DNA of 64,000 nucleotides from Rhodospirillales bacterium (GCA_017304945.1 JAFKLG010000070.1:28831-92830), one strand, 5' to 3'. Counted from the first letter of the stretch, positions 53,111 to 63,070 are shown. Program-made: numbers and translations. The notes: generated by a model not told the origin, from the sequence alone.

Positions 53111-54343
53111 ATGTCCACGACGATCGACCTCGCGATCATCGGCGCGGGGCCCTACGGCCTGTCGCTCGCCGCCCATCTGTCCGGCACCGGCCTGGACGTG
53201 ACGGTGTTCGGCCAGCCCATGCAGTTCTGGCGCGACAGCATGCCGAACGGGATGGTGCTCAAGTCGGAGGGATTTGCCTCCGATCTCTGGCATCCGGATG
53301 ATGCCCTGACGCTGCGGGACTTCTGCCGCTCCGAGGGCCTGCCGTACCAGCATGCCGGCCTGCCGGTTCCGTTGGAGACGTTCTGCCACTACGGGCTCGA
53401 ATTCCAGCGGCGCTTCGTGCCGAACCTCGATCCGCGCCTCGTCGCGCAACTCGACCATGAGCGCGGCAGGTTCGTGCTGCGGTTCCACACCGGGCAGACG
53501 GTCGTGGCGCGACAGGTGGTGCTTGCCGTCGGGATCGGGCTGTTCCCGGAGGTGCCGGCCGCGCTGGACGCGATCGGCGGTCCGTGCTGCGGGCACAGCA
53601 GCAAGTATCGCGACCTCGACCGGTTCGCCGGACAGGAGGTGCTGGTGATCGGCGGCGGCGCGTCGGGCGTGGAGATGGCGGCGCTGATCAGCCAGGCTGG
53701 CGGCCGCGCCACGGTCGCCGCGCGGCACGAGCGCATCGGCTTCTGTGGCGCACCGGCGCCGCGTAGCCTGCTCGATCGCCTCCGCGCCCCGCAATCCGGG
53801 CTGGGAACCGGATGGCGGTCCTGGGCCTGCGTCACCGCGCCGTGGCTGTTCCATCGCATGCCGCGCGATTTTCGCCACATGATCGTCCGCCGGCACCTCG
53901 GCCCCGCGCCCGGCTGGACGGCGCGCGCCGAGATCGAACGCAACGTGACGGTCGTCCTGCGGGCGGAACCCACCGCCTCCCGGATGTTCGGGGCGCGGCC
54001 CTCCGTGACCTTCAGCGTCGCGGGCGAGGGGACGCGCACCATCACGGCGGATCACGTGATCGCGGCAACCGGCTATCAGGCGGAGGTTGCGCGGTTGGGC
54101 TTCATCGGTCCGCAGCTCCGCGACGCCATTCGCTGCGAGGGGCCCACCCCGTTCCTGTCCCAGGCGTTCGAAAGCTCCGTGCCCGGGCTGTTCATGACCG
54201 GCCCGATCGCAGCGAACAGCTTCGGGCCGCTGCTGCGCTTCGCCTATGGCGCGGGCTTCGCCTCCCGCAGGCTGTCCCGTCACCTTGCACGGAAGAGCCT
54301 CCGCCGCCCGGTGCCGGCCGAACCCGAACTCGCCATGGCCTGA
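53111..54343 (+). CDS. FAD/NAD(P)-binding monooxygenase-like flavoprotein
   Basis: 410 residues from ATG 53111 with GGAGA at 53101-53105. First Rossmann motif IIGAGPYGLSLAAHL at residue 8, the FMO-like region FWRDSMPNGMVLKSEGFASDLWHP, second Rossmann motif VLVIGGGASGVEMAAL near 180 and ATGYQAEVARLGF near 320, the ATGY element of flavin monooxygenases and ornithine/lysine N-hydroxylases. It is probably an NAD(P)H-dependent oxygenase or reductase in the cytosol. It follows the di-iron lipid enzyme on the same strand, and a shared pathway is possible. Confidence 0.8.
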   Translation: MSTTIDLAIIGAGPYGLSLAAHLSGTGLDVTVFGQPMQFWRDSMPNGMVLKSEGFASDLWHPDDALTLRDFCRSEGLPYQHAGLPVPLETFCHYGLEFQRRFVPNLDPRLVAQLDHERGRFVLRFHTGQTVVARQVVLAVGIGLFPEVPAALDAIGGPCCGHSSKYRDLDRFAGQEVLVIGGGASGVEMAALISQAGGRATVAARHERIGFCGAPAPRSLLDRLRAPQSGLGTGWRSWACVTAPWLFHRMPRDFRHMIVRRHLGPAPGWTARAEIERNVTVVLRAEPTASRMFGARPSVTFSVAGEGTRTITADHVIAATGYQAEVARLGFIGPQLRDAIRCEGPTPFLSQAFESSVPGLFMTGPIAANSFGPLLRFAYGAGFASRRLSRHLARKSLRRPVPAEPELAMA

Positions 54344-54487
54344 GCGTCGGCACCGCGCGGCCAGCCGGCTTGCCGGCCCCGCGCGGTGCGGTGCATGGCG
54401 CCAGGGCCGCGAGATCGGCCCGTGCCGATCGGGCGCATCCGTCGCGTGCCCCTCCGCAGGGCGGCCGCATGGGCCTATGCTCCTGCC

Positions 54488-55339
54488 ATGCCCACCTCGT
54501 CCGCCCCCCGCGATGCGATCGAGCTTGCCCGCGATCACACGAGCGGCGTGGAGACGATCCGCGCGCGGTTTTCCGGCCACGCCTACGACCTGCACCGCCA
54601 TGACGAGTGGCTGGTCGGCGTCACCGATCGCGGCGTGCAGGACTTCTTCTGCCGCGGCGCGCGCCGGCGGAGCACGCCGGGACGCGTCATCCTGCTGGAA
54701 CCGCAGGAGGCGCATGACGGGCACGCCGGCGCGGAAGGCGGTTTCGCCTATCGCATGCTCTATTTGCCGCAGGCCTGGTTGCGGCAGGCGCTTCCGGAAG
54801 GCGGCACCATCGCCGGGTTCCGCGAGAGCCTGACCGACGATCCGCGGCTCGCGGGCGCCATCCGGAATGCCTGGGGGGCGATCGCCGCATCCGCCCCGCG
54901 CCTCGCGCGCGACCTGACCCAGTCGGCCGTCGCCGCGCGCCTCGCACGGCATTCCGGTCAGCCGACCCGGCCGGCGGGCGGCGGGCGCGACCTGGGCGTC
55001 GCCCGGCGTGCGCGCGATTGTCTGCACGACACCTGGACGGAGGAGATCGGCGCCGACGCGCTCGCCCGTGCGGCAGGGGCAGCCGACCGGTTCCAGCTCG
55101 CGCGGGCCTTCCGCGCCGCCTATGGCACGGCGCCGCACGCCTATCTCGTGCAGCTCCGCCTGGTGCGCGCCCGCGCCCTGCTGACCGAAGGGGAGGGACC
55201 GGCGGCGGTGGCGGCGGCCTGCGGCTTCGCCGACCAGAGCCATCTCGGCCGCTGGTTCCGCCGCGCCTACGGCATCACGCCCGGCGCCTATCGCGCCTGC
55301 TGCACGGGCGTTCCAGACCATGGACCCGGTTCGCGCTGA
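54488..55339 (+). CDS. AraC-family transcriptional regulator
   Basis: 283 residues from ATG 54488. The N-terminal cupin-like ligand domain is indicated by YDLHRHDEWLVGVTDRGVQDFFCRG and PGRVILLEPQEAHDGHAG; the C-terminal AraC DNA-binding domain by ADRFQLARAFRAAYGTAPHAYLVQLRLVRARALLTEGEGPAAVAAACGFADQSHLGRWFRRAYGITPGAYR. It activates or represses target genes in response to an unknown ligand. The DUF2000 gene, 27 bases downstream on the same strand, is its likely co-transcribed partner. Confidence 0.9.
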   Translation: MPTSSAPRDAIELARDHTSGVETIRARFSGHAYDLHRHDEWLVGVTDRGVQDFFCRGARRRSTPGRVILLEPQEAHDGHAGAEGGFAYRMLYLPQAWLRQALPEGGTIAGFRESLTDDPRLAGAIRNAWGAIAASAPRLARDLTQSAVAARLARHSGQPTRPAGGGRDLGVARRARDCLHDTWTEEIGADALARAAGAADRFQLARAFRAAYGTAPHAYLVQLRLVRARALLTEGEGPAAVAAACGFADQSHLGRWFRRAYGITPGAYRACCTGVPDHGPGSR

Positions 55340-55366
55340 ACTCCCGCCAAACGGTGGGAGACATTC

Positions 55367-55774
55367 ATGTTCGACACGAAAGTGGCGGTCCTGGTGCAGG
55401 AGGACCTGGCGGTCTGGCAGAAGCTGAACGTCACGGCGTTCCTTGCCAGCGGCATCGCCGGCGCGGCGCCCGAGGCGATGGGCGAGCCCTATGTCGACGC
55501 CGCGGGTCGCAGCTACGCCCGCCTGCTGGGACAGCCGATCCTGGTGTTCGCCGCCGATGCCGGCCAGCTCCTGCAGGCCTGGCGCAGCGGCATCGCGCGG
55601 GGGCTGACCCAGGCAGTCTATGTGCGGGCGATGTTCTCGACCGGGCACGATGCCGCCAATCGCGCGGCCTTCCTCGCGGAACCGACGGACGCGCCCGATC
55701 TGGTGGGCGTCGCGTTGCGCGGTCCGAAGAAGGACGTCGATCGGGCCACCAAGGGGGCGCGGCTGCATCCCTGA
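55367..55774 (+). CDS. DUF2000-family protein
   Basis: 135 residues with GGGAG ten bases upstream. The order DTKVAVLVQEDLAVWQKLNVTAFLASGIAG, YARLLGQPILVFAADAGQLLQAW, FSTGHDAANRAAF and DLVGVALRGPKKDVDRATKG matches DUF2000, a family of small soluble proteins with a peptidyl-tRNA-hydrolase-like (PTH2-like) fold; biochemical function unknown. Pairs of DUF2000 genes with AraC-type regulators are common, as here. Confidence 0.85.
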   Translation: MFDTKVAVLVQEDLAVWQKLNVTAFLASGIAGAAPEAMGEPYVDAAGRSYARLLGQPILVFAADAGQLLQAWRSGIARGLTQAVYVRAMFSTGHDAANRAAFLAEPTDAPDLVGVALRGPKKDVDRATKGARLHP

Positions 55775-55784
55775 GCCGCGCCGC

Positions 55785-57752
55785 TCATCGCGGGGTGGTC
55801 GCCACCGGCAGCCAGAGCCGCACCGACGTCCCGTGCCCCAGCGTGCTCTCGAGCAGCAGGTTGCCGCCGCTCTGTTCGGCGAAGCCCTTCGCCATCGACA
55901 GGCCGAGACCGGCGCCCTTGTCGAGTGGCTTCGTCGTGAAGAACGGCTCCATCGCCCGCGCCAGCGTGGCCGCATCCATGCCGGTGCCGGTGTCCGTCAG
56001 CCGCAGGCAGACATAGCGCCCGGGCGCCAGCGAGACCGGTGAGATCGTGCCGGGCGCGATCTCCTCCAGCACCGCGGTGATCTCGATCCGGCCGCCCTCC
56101 GGCATCGCATCGCGGGCATTGCTCGCGAGATTCACCAGCACCGTCTCGAGCTGTCCGCGATCGGTGCGCACCGGCGGCAGCTCCGCCATGGAGGCGATTG
56201 CGAGCGTGACGCGCGGCTCCAGCGCCGGTCGGAGCAGGTCTGCCATGGACGGCAGGAGCTCCTGCAGCGCCACCGGCTCGACCCGGAGTTGTCCCTGGCG
56301 CCCGAAGGCGAGCAGGCGCCGCGTCACGTTGGCGCCGCGCGCCACCGCCTCGGAGATCAGCCCGGACAGCCGCATCACCAGGGCCTGGTTCGCCGGCTGG
56401 CGCTGGATCAGCGAGGCGCCGCCCTGGATCGCCTGGAGCACGTTGTTGATGTCGTGCGCGACGCCCGCGGCGAGTTGACCCAGTGCCTGCAGTCGTTCGG
56501 CGCGGGCCGCGCGCACATTGGCTTCGTTGCGGGCTTCCACCTCCTGCGCGACCCGCAGCTCCAGCTCGAGGTTGAGCCGATACAGCTCCCGCTCGCTGCG
56601 GATCAGGGCGTGGGCCAGCTCGTCCGCTTCGCGCAAGCCAGTGCCGCGGATCGCGGCCTGCGGCGATCGGGCGCTGGTGCGGACCAGGTCGGGCACCCGG
56701 CTGAACGCCGAGACGATCCAACGCGCGACGGCGAGTGAGAGCAGCAGCGCCATCAGCAAGGTCGCCATGCCGATCATCGCGGTGCGGAACAGGCCTTCGT
56801 GCAGCGGCGCGAGGAAGGTGCGTTCCGGGACCGAGAGCTGCACCAGGAACCCGCTGTCGGAGGCACGGGCGAAGGCGATGCGCTGCGGTTCGTTGTTCCG
56901 GCCGAGGATCGTCTCGGGCAGCAGGCCGGCATCGGTCCGTGCGGCGGCGGTCTCCAGCGCGGCTGGCAGGGGCTGGCCGGCGGCGGCATCGTCCGGCACC
57001 GACCGTGCGACCGTGTGTCCCAGCCGGTCGTGGATCGAGGCGATGCTGCCGCGCGGCAGTCCGGCCTCGGAGAGGATGGCGCGCAAGGCGGCCGTGGGCA
57101 CGCCGGCGGCGACGGCTCCGGGCGGCGCGCGCTGCGCCCAGCCGGCGGCGAGCGTGCTGGTTTTCGGCACCGGCACGATGGCGATGACGAAGGGCCGCCG
57201 CGTCAGCGGACCGATGGTGAGATCGGAGATCTGCGGTCTGCCGGTGCGGATGGCCGCGAGGACGGCCGCGCTGGGCTGCGCCGAGACGGTGCCGAGCGTT
57301 CCGTTGCTCAGGCCGGTGTCGAGCACGAGGTGGCCGTCGGTATCCAGCAGTCGCACCCGGATGGCTTCGTTCGTCTGCAGGTCGGGATCGACGAGGGTCG
57401 AGCGGGCCGCGAGCAGTTCGGCGGCGACCTGGTCGAGGTCGCCGCGGGCCAGCGACGCCGAGTGCGCGAGGATGGACAACGCCGAGACCGTGCGGGCGAA
57501 CTCGCCGTCGACGAGACGGCCCAGGCTGCGCGCCTGTTCGACGAGCTGGCGTTCGGCTCCGGCGCGCTGGGTGCGGTATTCGTCCCACAGCGTCCATACC
57601 CCGAGGGCCAGGAGCGGCACGGCCACGGCACCGACGAGCAGGAGCAGCCGGTTGGCGAGCGCTCCGCTGCGAGCGGGGCGCGCCGAACGGTCGACAGTTT
57701 CGTCCTGTCGCGGCGCGCTGAAGGCGGCCGAGTGCTGTAGACCGATCGACAA
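55785..57752 (-). CDS. Orphan sensor histidine kinase with double-Cache-like periplasmic domain
   Basis: 655 residues from a TTG at 57752, chosen because GGAG lies six bases upstream; the frame is open to 57866 without a ribosome-binding site. Topology: helix 1 (LLLLVGAVAVPLLALGVW), a periplasmic domain of about 270 residues resembling dCache sensors, helix 2 (MIGMATLLMALLLSLAVARWIV), a coiled linker, then the HisKA-like dimerisation region with phospho-acceptor His in LGQLAAGVAHDINNVLQAI, and the ATPase domain with N-box LVNLASNARDAMP, DTGTGMD and GAGLGLSMAKGFAEQSGG. It is a hybrid-less kinase with no response regulator beside it. Confidence 0.87.
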   Translation of the reverse strand: MSIGLQHSAAFSAPRQDETVDRSARPARSGALANRLLLLVGAVAVPLLALGVWTLWDEYRTQRAGAERQLVEQARSLGRLVDGEFARTVSALSILAHSASLARGDLDQVAAELLAARSTLVDPDLQTNEAIRVRLLDTDGHLVLDTGLSNGTLGTVSAQPSAAVLAAIRTGRPQISDLTIGPLTRRPFVIAIVPVPKTSTLAAGWAQRAPPGAVAAGVPTAALRAILSEAGLPRGSIASIHDRLGHTVARSVPDDAAAGQPLPAALETAAARTDAGLLPETILGRNNEPQRIAFARASDSGFLVQLSVPERTFLAPLHEGLFRTAMIGMATLLMALLLSLAVARWIVSAFSRVPDLVRTSARSPQAAIRGTGLREADELAHALIRSERELYRLNLELELRVAQEVEARNEANVRAARAERLQALGQLAAGVAHDINNVLQAIQGGASLIQRQPANQALVMRLSGLISEAVARGANVTRRLLAFGRQGQLRVEPVALQELLPSMADLLRPALEPRVTLAIASMAELPPVRTDRGQLETVLVNLASNARDAMPEGGRIEITAVLEEIAPGTISPVSLAPGRYVCLRLTDTGTGMDAATLARAMEPFFTTKPLDKGAGLGLSMAKGFAEQSGGNLLLESTLGHGTSVRLWLPVATTPR

Positions 57753-58018
57753 GAATGCTCCGGGATAGGTGGCGGTGGCGCGTGGAGTGCGCCGGCGTGC
57801 ACTACCAGGTGACGGGGCGAAATGGTTGTCACACAAGAACGCACTTGTTCGCGTTCGTGAACACACGATCCCGCGACGGCTCGCGCACGATTCAGCCGAT
57901 TACGGTATTATATCGCAACAAGCGGGTGGCGGCGCCGTGATCCGGGGGCGGTTTCCCTTGCCGATGCCGTCGGCGGTTCGCTCCGTGGGGAGAGGCGGCG
58001 GGCGGATCAGGCGGCCGC

Positions 58019-58465
58019 TCAGCGGCGGCGGTCGAGCCTCGGTTCGGCGCGGATCACCCGCGGAGGGGCCTCGGCGCGCCCACGGACCGGTCGCATATGC
58101 GGCGGTGGCGCGGGGCGGTCGTCATACATGTCCTCCTCGTCCTCCTCCTCGGGCAGCTCGTGGGGCGCCGGCGGGATCGGCGGCCGGACGGCACTGGGCT
58201 CGACCTGGCGCGGGGCGACCGGCTGCGCCACATACCCGCTGTCGAAGTCCGCCGAACGGCTGGGGGCGGGCAGGCGCAGGGAGAGGTGGCGGATTTCGTT
58301 CTGGATTTCGTCCAGTCGCGCCTCGACCACTTCCAACCGGCTCTTCACCCCGAAGACGCTGAACGGCATCAGGATGAACGCCAGTCCGTAGAGTGCGCCG
58401 ACGACCAGCAGCAGCAGCGGCACCCACCAGGGCACCCAATCCGGGAAGGTAATGGGCAAGGTCAT
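58019..58465 (-). CDS. Membrane-anchored protein with coiled coil and acidic/proline-rich tail, 148 aa
   Basis: Unknown family. After a short aromatic stretch (PDWVPWWVP) there is one membrane helix (LLLLVVGALYGLAFILMPF, about residues 16-36), then a heptad-like segment (LEVVEARLDEIQNEIRHLSLRL) and a long disordered C-terminal tail with Pro runs and an acidic patch (PEEEDEEDMYDD) ending in Arg-rich residues. The tail is probably cytoplasmic. No operon partner is evident: the sensor kinase gene starts 266 bases away on the same strand, and the aminotransferase is divergent. Confidence 0.65.
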   Translation of the reverse strand: MTLPITFPDWVPWWVPLLLLVVGALYGLAFILMPFSVFGVKSRLEVVEARLDEIQNEIRHLSLRLPAPSRSADFDSGYVAQPVAPRQVEPSAVRPPIPPAPHELPEEEDEEDMYDDRPAPPPHMRPVRGRAEAPPRVIRAEPRLDRRR

Positions 58466-58608
58466 GAAGCGAGCCTAGCACCGCAGCGACGCGCGCTTCC
58501 ATGCATTCCACGACGCACCGGACCGTTCGCCTCGCGGGTGGATTTTGCCGCCGGTCCGTGCGACTGCTGCGCCTCTCCGCGCCCGCGTCGCCGTGATCAG
58601 GACACCCC

Positions 58609-59724
58609 ATGCTGCTGTTGATCCCCGGTCCCGTTGCCACCCGCCCCGAGGTCCGCGCCGCGATGGCGCAGGACGTCGCGCCCTGGGACAATGATTTCCG
58701 CGCCATCTACGCCCGCCTGCGGGAGCGTGTGCTCGCCGTCGCGCATGGCGTGCCGGGCGAGCACGCCACGCTGCCGCTGCAAGGCTGCGGGCACTTCATC
58801 ACCGAAGCCGCGATCCGCACCTTCATCCCGCCCGGCGGCAAGCTGCTGATCCCGGGCTCCGGCGCCTATGCCGACCGGATGACTCGCCTGGCGCGGGAAG
58901 CCGGCCGCGTGCCGGTGGTGATGCCGATCGATCCGGACCGGCCCACGGATCCCGCCGCCGTCGGCGCCGCGCTCGCGGCGGATCCCTCGATCGGCCATGT
59001 CGGCGTGATCTACTCCGAGACGGGCAGCGGCGTGATCCATGACGCGCCGGCGATCGGCGCCGTCGTGCGCCAGGCCGGCCGCCGCATGATCGTCGACGCG
59101 GTCTCGGCGTTCGGTGCGCTGCCGCTCGACATGTCCGCCCAGCCCGAGATCGACGCCGCGCTGTTCACCTCGAACAAGTGCCTCGAGGGCCTGCCGGGCA
59201 TGGGATTCGCGGTCGCGCGGGTGGACCGGCTGCAGGCCAGCGTCGGCCAGGCGGGAAGCTGGTCGTTCGACCTCGAGAGCATCTACACGCATGCGCTGAA
59301 AGCCGGCTGGGGCAGCTTCCGCTTCACGCCGCCGGCGCAGGTGCTGATGGCGTTCGACAAGGCGCTCGACTTCTACGAGGCCGAGGGCGGCCAGCCGGCC
59401 CGTCTGGCCCGCTATGTCGCGAACATGCGCGCCTTCTACGACGGGATCCGCGGTCTCGGGTTGAGCCCCTATCTGCCGCGCGAGCAGCAGGGCCCGATCA
59501 TCGTCAACGTCCACGCGCCGGCCGATCCGGCCTGGGACCTGCAGCGCTTCGTCGATGCGCTGAAGGCGCGCGGCGTGCTGATCAGCAATTTCTACAATAC
59601 CGCCACGCCCACGTTCCGGGTCGGCTGCATCGGGGCGGTCACGCCCGACGACATGCGGCGGGCGGTCGGAGCCATGGCCGAAGCTCTCAACGAGCTCGGC
59701 ATCACGCGGAGGGAGGCCGCCTGA
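58609..59724 (+). CDS. phnW: Class V aminotransferase, PhnW-like (2-aminoethylphosphonate:pyruvate type)
   Basis: 371 residues. Close pattern match to Phn[30 protein letters not shown] at the start, [60 protein letters not shown], the PLP lysine in [14 protein letters not shown], and [14 protein letters not shown] at the end. PhnW converts 2-aminoethylphosphonate and pyruvate to phosphonoacetaldehyde and alanine. No phosphonate hydrolase or transporter is adjacent; the next gene, fhs, starts after a single base. An alanine- or serine-glyoxylate aminotransferase is therefore a real alternative. Confidence 0.78.
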   Translation: MLLLIPGPVATRPEVRAAMAQDVAPWDNDFRAIYARLRERVLAVAHGVPGEHATLPLQGCGHFITEAAIRTFIPPGGKLLIPGSGAYADRMTRLAREAGRVPVVMPIDPDRPTDPAAVGAALAADPSIGHVGVIYSETGSGVIHDAPAIGAVVRQAGRRMIVDAVSAFGALPLDMSAQPEIDAALFTSNKCLEGLPGMGFAVARVDRLQASVGQAGSWSFDLESIYTHALKAGWGSFRFTPPAQVLMAFDKALDFYEAEGGQPARLARYVANMRAFYDGIRGLGLSPYLPREQQGPIIVNVHAPADPAWDLQRFVDALKARGVLISNFYNTATPTFRVGCIGAVTPDDMRRAVGAMAEALNELGITRREAA

Positions 59725-59725
59725 C

Positions 59726-61396
59726 ATGAATCCAGACCTGGAGATCGCCCGCGCCGCCACGCTGCGCCCCATCGCCGAGATCGCCCGCAAGCTGCAGATC
59801 CCGGACGACGCGGTGGAGCCCTATGGCCGGCACAAGGCGAAGATCGGTCTGGACTATGTCGGTTCGCTGGAGGACCGCCGCGACGGCGCGCTGGTGCTGG
59901 TGACCGGCATCAGCCCCACCCCCGCGGGCGAAGGCAAGACCACCACCACTGTCGGGCTCGGCGATGCGCTGACGCGCCTCGGCAAACGCGCGGCGATCTG
60001 CCTGCGCGAACCCAGCCTGGGGCCGAGCTTCGGGATGAAGGGGGGCGCGGCCGGCGGCGGACATGCGCAGGTCGTGCCGATGGAGCAGATCAACCTGCAC
60101 TTCAACGGCGACTTCCACGCCATCACCTCCGCCAACAACCTGCTCGCCGCCATGGTCGACAACTCGATCTACTGGGGCAATCCGCTCGGCATCGACGCGC
60201 GGCGGGTGTCCTGGCGGCGCTGCCTCGACATGAACGACCGCGCGTTGCGCAGCATCGTCGGCAGCCTGGGTGGCGTCGCCAACGGCTTCCCGCGCGAGGA
60301 CGGGTTCGACATCACCGTCGCCTCCGAGGTGATGGCGGTGTTCTGCCTCGCCCGCGACCTCGACGACCTGCAGGCGCGGCTTGGCCGCATGATCGTCGGG
60401 CAGACGCGGGACGGCACCAACGTCACCGCCCGCGACCTGAAGGCGGACGGGGCCATGTCGGTGCTGCTGAAGGACGCGATCGCGCCCAACCTCGTGCAGA
60501 CGCTTGAGGGCACGCCCGCCTTCGTGCATGGCGGCCCGTTCGCCAACATCGCGCATGGCTGCAACTCGGTCATGGCCACCCGCCTCGGCCTCAAGCTGGC
60601 GGACGTGGTGGTGACCGAGGCAGGGTTCGGCGCCGACCTGGGCGCCGAGAAATTCCTCGACATCAAGTGCCGGTCCGCCGGCCTCACGCCCTCCTGCGCG
60701 GTGATCGTGGCGACGGTGCGCGCGCTCAAGATGCATGGCGGCGTGCCGCGCAACGCGCTGGGGGCGGAGAACGTGGACGCGGTGCGGCGCGGCACCGCCA
60801 ACCTCGCGCGCCACGTGGAGAACATGGGCAAATTCGGGTTGCCGGTGGTGGTCGCGGTGAATCACTTCACCAGCGACACCGCGGCCGAATTCGACGCCAT
60901 CCGCGACGCCATGGCCGCGCTCGGCGTCGAGGCGATCTCCTGCACGCACTGGGCGGATGGCGGCGCGGGCGCGGAGGCGCTGGGTCGCGCGGTCCTGGCG
61001 CGGATCGAGGCCGGCACGGCCCGCTTCGCGCCGCTCTACCCGCTCGACCTGCCGCTCGCCGAGAAGATCCGCCGCATCGCGCGCGAGATCTACCGCGCCG
61101 ACGACATCGCATTGCCCGAGGCGGTGGCGAAACGGCTGGCCGCGTTCGAGGCGGCCGGGTTCGGCGACGTGCCGGTCTGCATCGCCAAGACGCAATACAG
61201 CTTCACCGCCGATCCGACGGCGCTCGGCGCGCCCACCGGGCACGTGCTGCCGGTGCGGGAAGTGCGGCTGTCGGCCGGGGCGGGGTTCGTGGTGGCGATC
61301 TGCGGCGACATCATGACGATGCCCGGCCTGCCGCGGGTTCCGGCGGCGGAGGCGATCCATCTTCGCGCGGACGGGGCGGTCGAAGGGCTGTTCTGA
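59726..61396 (+). CDS. fhs: Formate-tetrahydrofolate ligase
   Basis: 556 residues, full length. ATP site [18 protein letters not shown] at about residue 72, followed by [40 protein letters not shown], the formate/folate region, and [44 protein letters not shown] and the [12 protein letters not shown]-terminus. It makes 10-formyl-tetrahydrofolate from formate, ATP and THF. One base separates it from the aminotransferase stop, implying co-expression of an amino-transfer and a one-carbon step. A formate-type channel is encoded elsewhere in the window at 11111-11944. Confidence 0.95.
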   Translation: MNPDLEIARAATLRPIAEIARKLQIPDDAVEPYGRHKAKIGLDYVGSLEDRRDGALVLVTGISPTPAGEGKTTTTVGLGDALTRLGKRAAICLREPSLGPSFGMKGGAAGGGHAQVVPMEQINLHFNGDFHAITSANNLLAAMVDNSIYWGNPLGIDARRVSWRRCLDMNDRALRSIVGSLGGVANGFPREDGFDITVASEVMAVFCLARDLDDLQARLGRMIVGQTRDGTNVTARDLKADGAMSVLLKDAIAPNLVQTLEGTPAFVHGGPFANIAHGCNSVMATRLGLKLADVVVTEAGFGADLGAEKFLDIKCRSAGLTPSCAVIVATVRALKMHGGVPRNALGAENVDAVRRGTANLARHVENMGKFGLPVVVAVNHFTSDTAAEFDAIRDAMAALGVEAISCTHWADGGAGAEALGRAVLARIEAGTARFAPLYPLDLPLAEKIRRIAREIYRADDIALPEAVAKRLAAFEAAGFGDVPVCIAKTQYSFTADPTALGAPTGHVLPVREVRLSAGAGFVVAICGDIMTMPGLPRVPAAEAIHLRADGAVEGLF

Positions 61397-61534
61397 CTGC
61401 GGGGGCGATGCGGATTCCGACCTCGTCGACGGCGCGAACTCCGCTTCGGGTTCGACGGAACACGGCGGCTGCATCGCGCCGCCGCGCGCCGGGCATGGTG
61501 AGGTGCGCGACCACCGCGTCGAGCGCGCCCGAGG

Positions 61535-62296
61535 CTACTTCAGCACGGCGATCAACTCGGATGCGGAGCCGGGGAAATACGCGACGTTGTGCCACGGGCG
61601 TGTCGCCAATGCCTCCGCCACGCGGCGTGCCTGCGCACCGTCCCGCCCGAACAGGATGATGCGTCGGTTGAAGTCGTCCTCGGGCAGGGGCAACGGCGTC
61701 GCGGTTCCGCCAAGGAGCGCCTCGACCGGCAGGTTCGCCGCCGTCGGCACGCTGCCGGCGGCGAATTCGTCAGGCGGACGGGTGTCGATGAAGACCGCCG
61801 AGCGATCGACACCGAACACACGCACGATGCCAGGCAACTCGATTTCAGTGGGCCCACCGAGTGCGCGCCAGACCGGGATCCCGAGCTGGTACCGATGCAC
61901 CTGGGTAAATCCCGCTTTCGCCAACTGATCGCCGAGACGCCGGCTCGCCTGGCAGAAAGGCCCATTGCAGTACAGAACCACGCTGGCGGCCCGGTTGCCG
62001 TTCAGCATGCGGTCGACCGCGGCGACCGGGCCATCCGCCCCAGCCTCGACACGGCGGGCCCCGGGGATGTGTCCAGCGTCGAACTCGGCGCGCGAGCGTG
62101 TATCGATCACGACCATCTGGTTGGTCGCCAGGATGCGGCGAAGTTCGGCGGTGCTGATCTGCGGCGTCGAAGCGGACGCGGCTTCGGCGAAGGTCGCATC
62201 GAGGATGCTGAGCGAGTCGGCGCGCGCGCCCGCACTGAGGAGAAAGGTGCCGAGCAGCGCAAGCCAAAGCCCGGCGCGGCGGAGACGGGTCGGCAT
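61535..62296 (-). CDS. Exported double-rhodanese protein, second domain inactive
   Basis: 253 residues. A signal peptide (LWLALLGTFLLSAGARA) directs it to the periplasm. The first rhodanese domain (about 45-145) has DTRSRAEFDAGHIPGARRV and the active-site loop VLYCNGPFCQAS with two cysteines. The second (about 155-253) has the matching DTRPPDEFAAGSVPTAANLPVE, but its loop reads IILFGRDGAQA with no Cys, so it is probably structural. The first domain could carry sulfane sulfur. It lies alone, convergent with fhs. Confidence 0.85.
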   Translation of the reverse strand: MPTRLRRAGLWLALLGTFLLSAGARADSLSILDATFAEAASASTPQISTAELRRILATNQMVVIDTRSRAEFDAGHIPGARRVEAGADGPVAAVDRMLNGNRAASVVLYCNGPFCQASRRLGDQLAKAGFTQVHRYQLGIPVWRALGGPTEIELPGIVRVFGVDRSAVFIDTRPPDEFAAGSVPTAANLPVEALLGGTATPLPLPEDDFNRRIILFGRDGAQARRVAEALATRPWHNVAYFPGSASELIAVLK

Positions 62297-62487
62297 CGCG
62301 ATGCGCCCTCCCTTGAATTGGGATCGACGCTAACGACAATTCGGTTGCAGAGAGGTAACAGTGTGGTGACGCGCTGCCCGGCGCGCGGTGCGTCAACCTG
62401 CCGGCAGTCTCGGGACTTCGGGTAGCGGCCAGCGCGAACCGGCCCGGTCTTCGGCGACGGGTTCCGGTCCAGCGAGCGCCGCCCTGG

Positions 62488-63066
62488 TCACACCACGTAT
62501 TCCATCCGCCACGCCGTCTCCCCCGCCGGCGGCGGTTCGCACCACATCGGCACGGCATTGCGGGTGCGCTCGTTGGGCGGCACGCCCATGGCCGCCCGCA
62601 GCGCGCGGAACAGCGCGCCATGCGCCACCACCAGCAGGGGCGCCGGCCGATCCAGCGCGCGGGTGACGCTCGCGACCGCTCGGTGGCGCAGCGCGGCGAA
62701 GGTCTCCGCCCCCTCCGGCGTGTAGTCCCCGGCGATCCAGCTATCGTACCAGGTGCCCATCGGCAGGCCTTCCTGCTCGCCGAAGGCGACTTCCCGCAGG
62801 TCGTCGTCGAACAGGATTGGGACGCCGATCGCCTCGGAGACGATCTCCGCCGTGACCCGTGCCCGGGAGAGCGGAGAGGCGACGATGGTCGCGATGTTCC
62901 GTCCACGCAGCGAGGCGGCCGCCGCGCGGGCCTGGGCCAAGCCCGTGGCGTTCAGCGGAATGTCCACGTTGCCCTGCGAGAGGCCCTGTGCGTTCCAGTC
63001 GGTTTCGCCGTGGCGCAGGTACCAGAACGGGCGCAGCGGCAGGCTGTCGGGGGGCGGCGTGGTCAT
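62488..63066 (-). CDS. Histidine phosphatase (phosphoglycerate-mutase-like)
   Basis: 192 residues from ATG 63066. Catalytic RHG motif in FWYLRHGETDWNAQGLSQGNVDIPLN, then ASPLSRARVTAEI, the acid loop DDLREVAFGEQEG and the second His in LLVVAHGALFRAL. This is the cofactor-independent branch of the family, acting on small phosphate esters. It follows the glutathione S-transferase by four bases on the same strand. Confidence 0.88.
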   Translation of the reverse strand: MTTPPPDSLPLRPFWYLRHGETDWNAQGLSQGNVDIPLNATGLAQARAAAASLRGRNIATIVASPLSRARVTAEIVSEAIGVPILFDDDLREVAFGEQEGLPMGTWYDSWIAGDYTPEGAETFAALRHRAVASVTRALDRPAPLLVVAHGALFRALRAAMGVPPNERTRNAVPMWCEPPPAGETAWRMEYVV

Positions 63067-63070
63067 GCGC

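Noticed and set aside
52049..55975. 1308-aa open frame on the minus strand
   Set aside because: It spans four convincing plus-strand genes and has the composition of a high-GC antisense frame.
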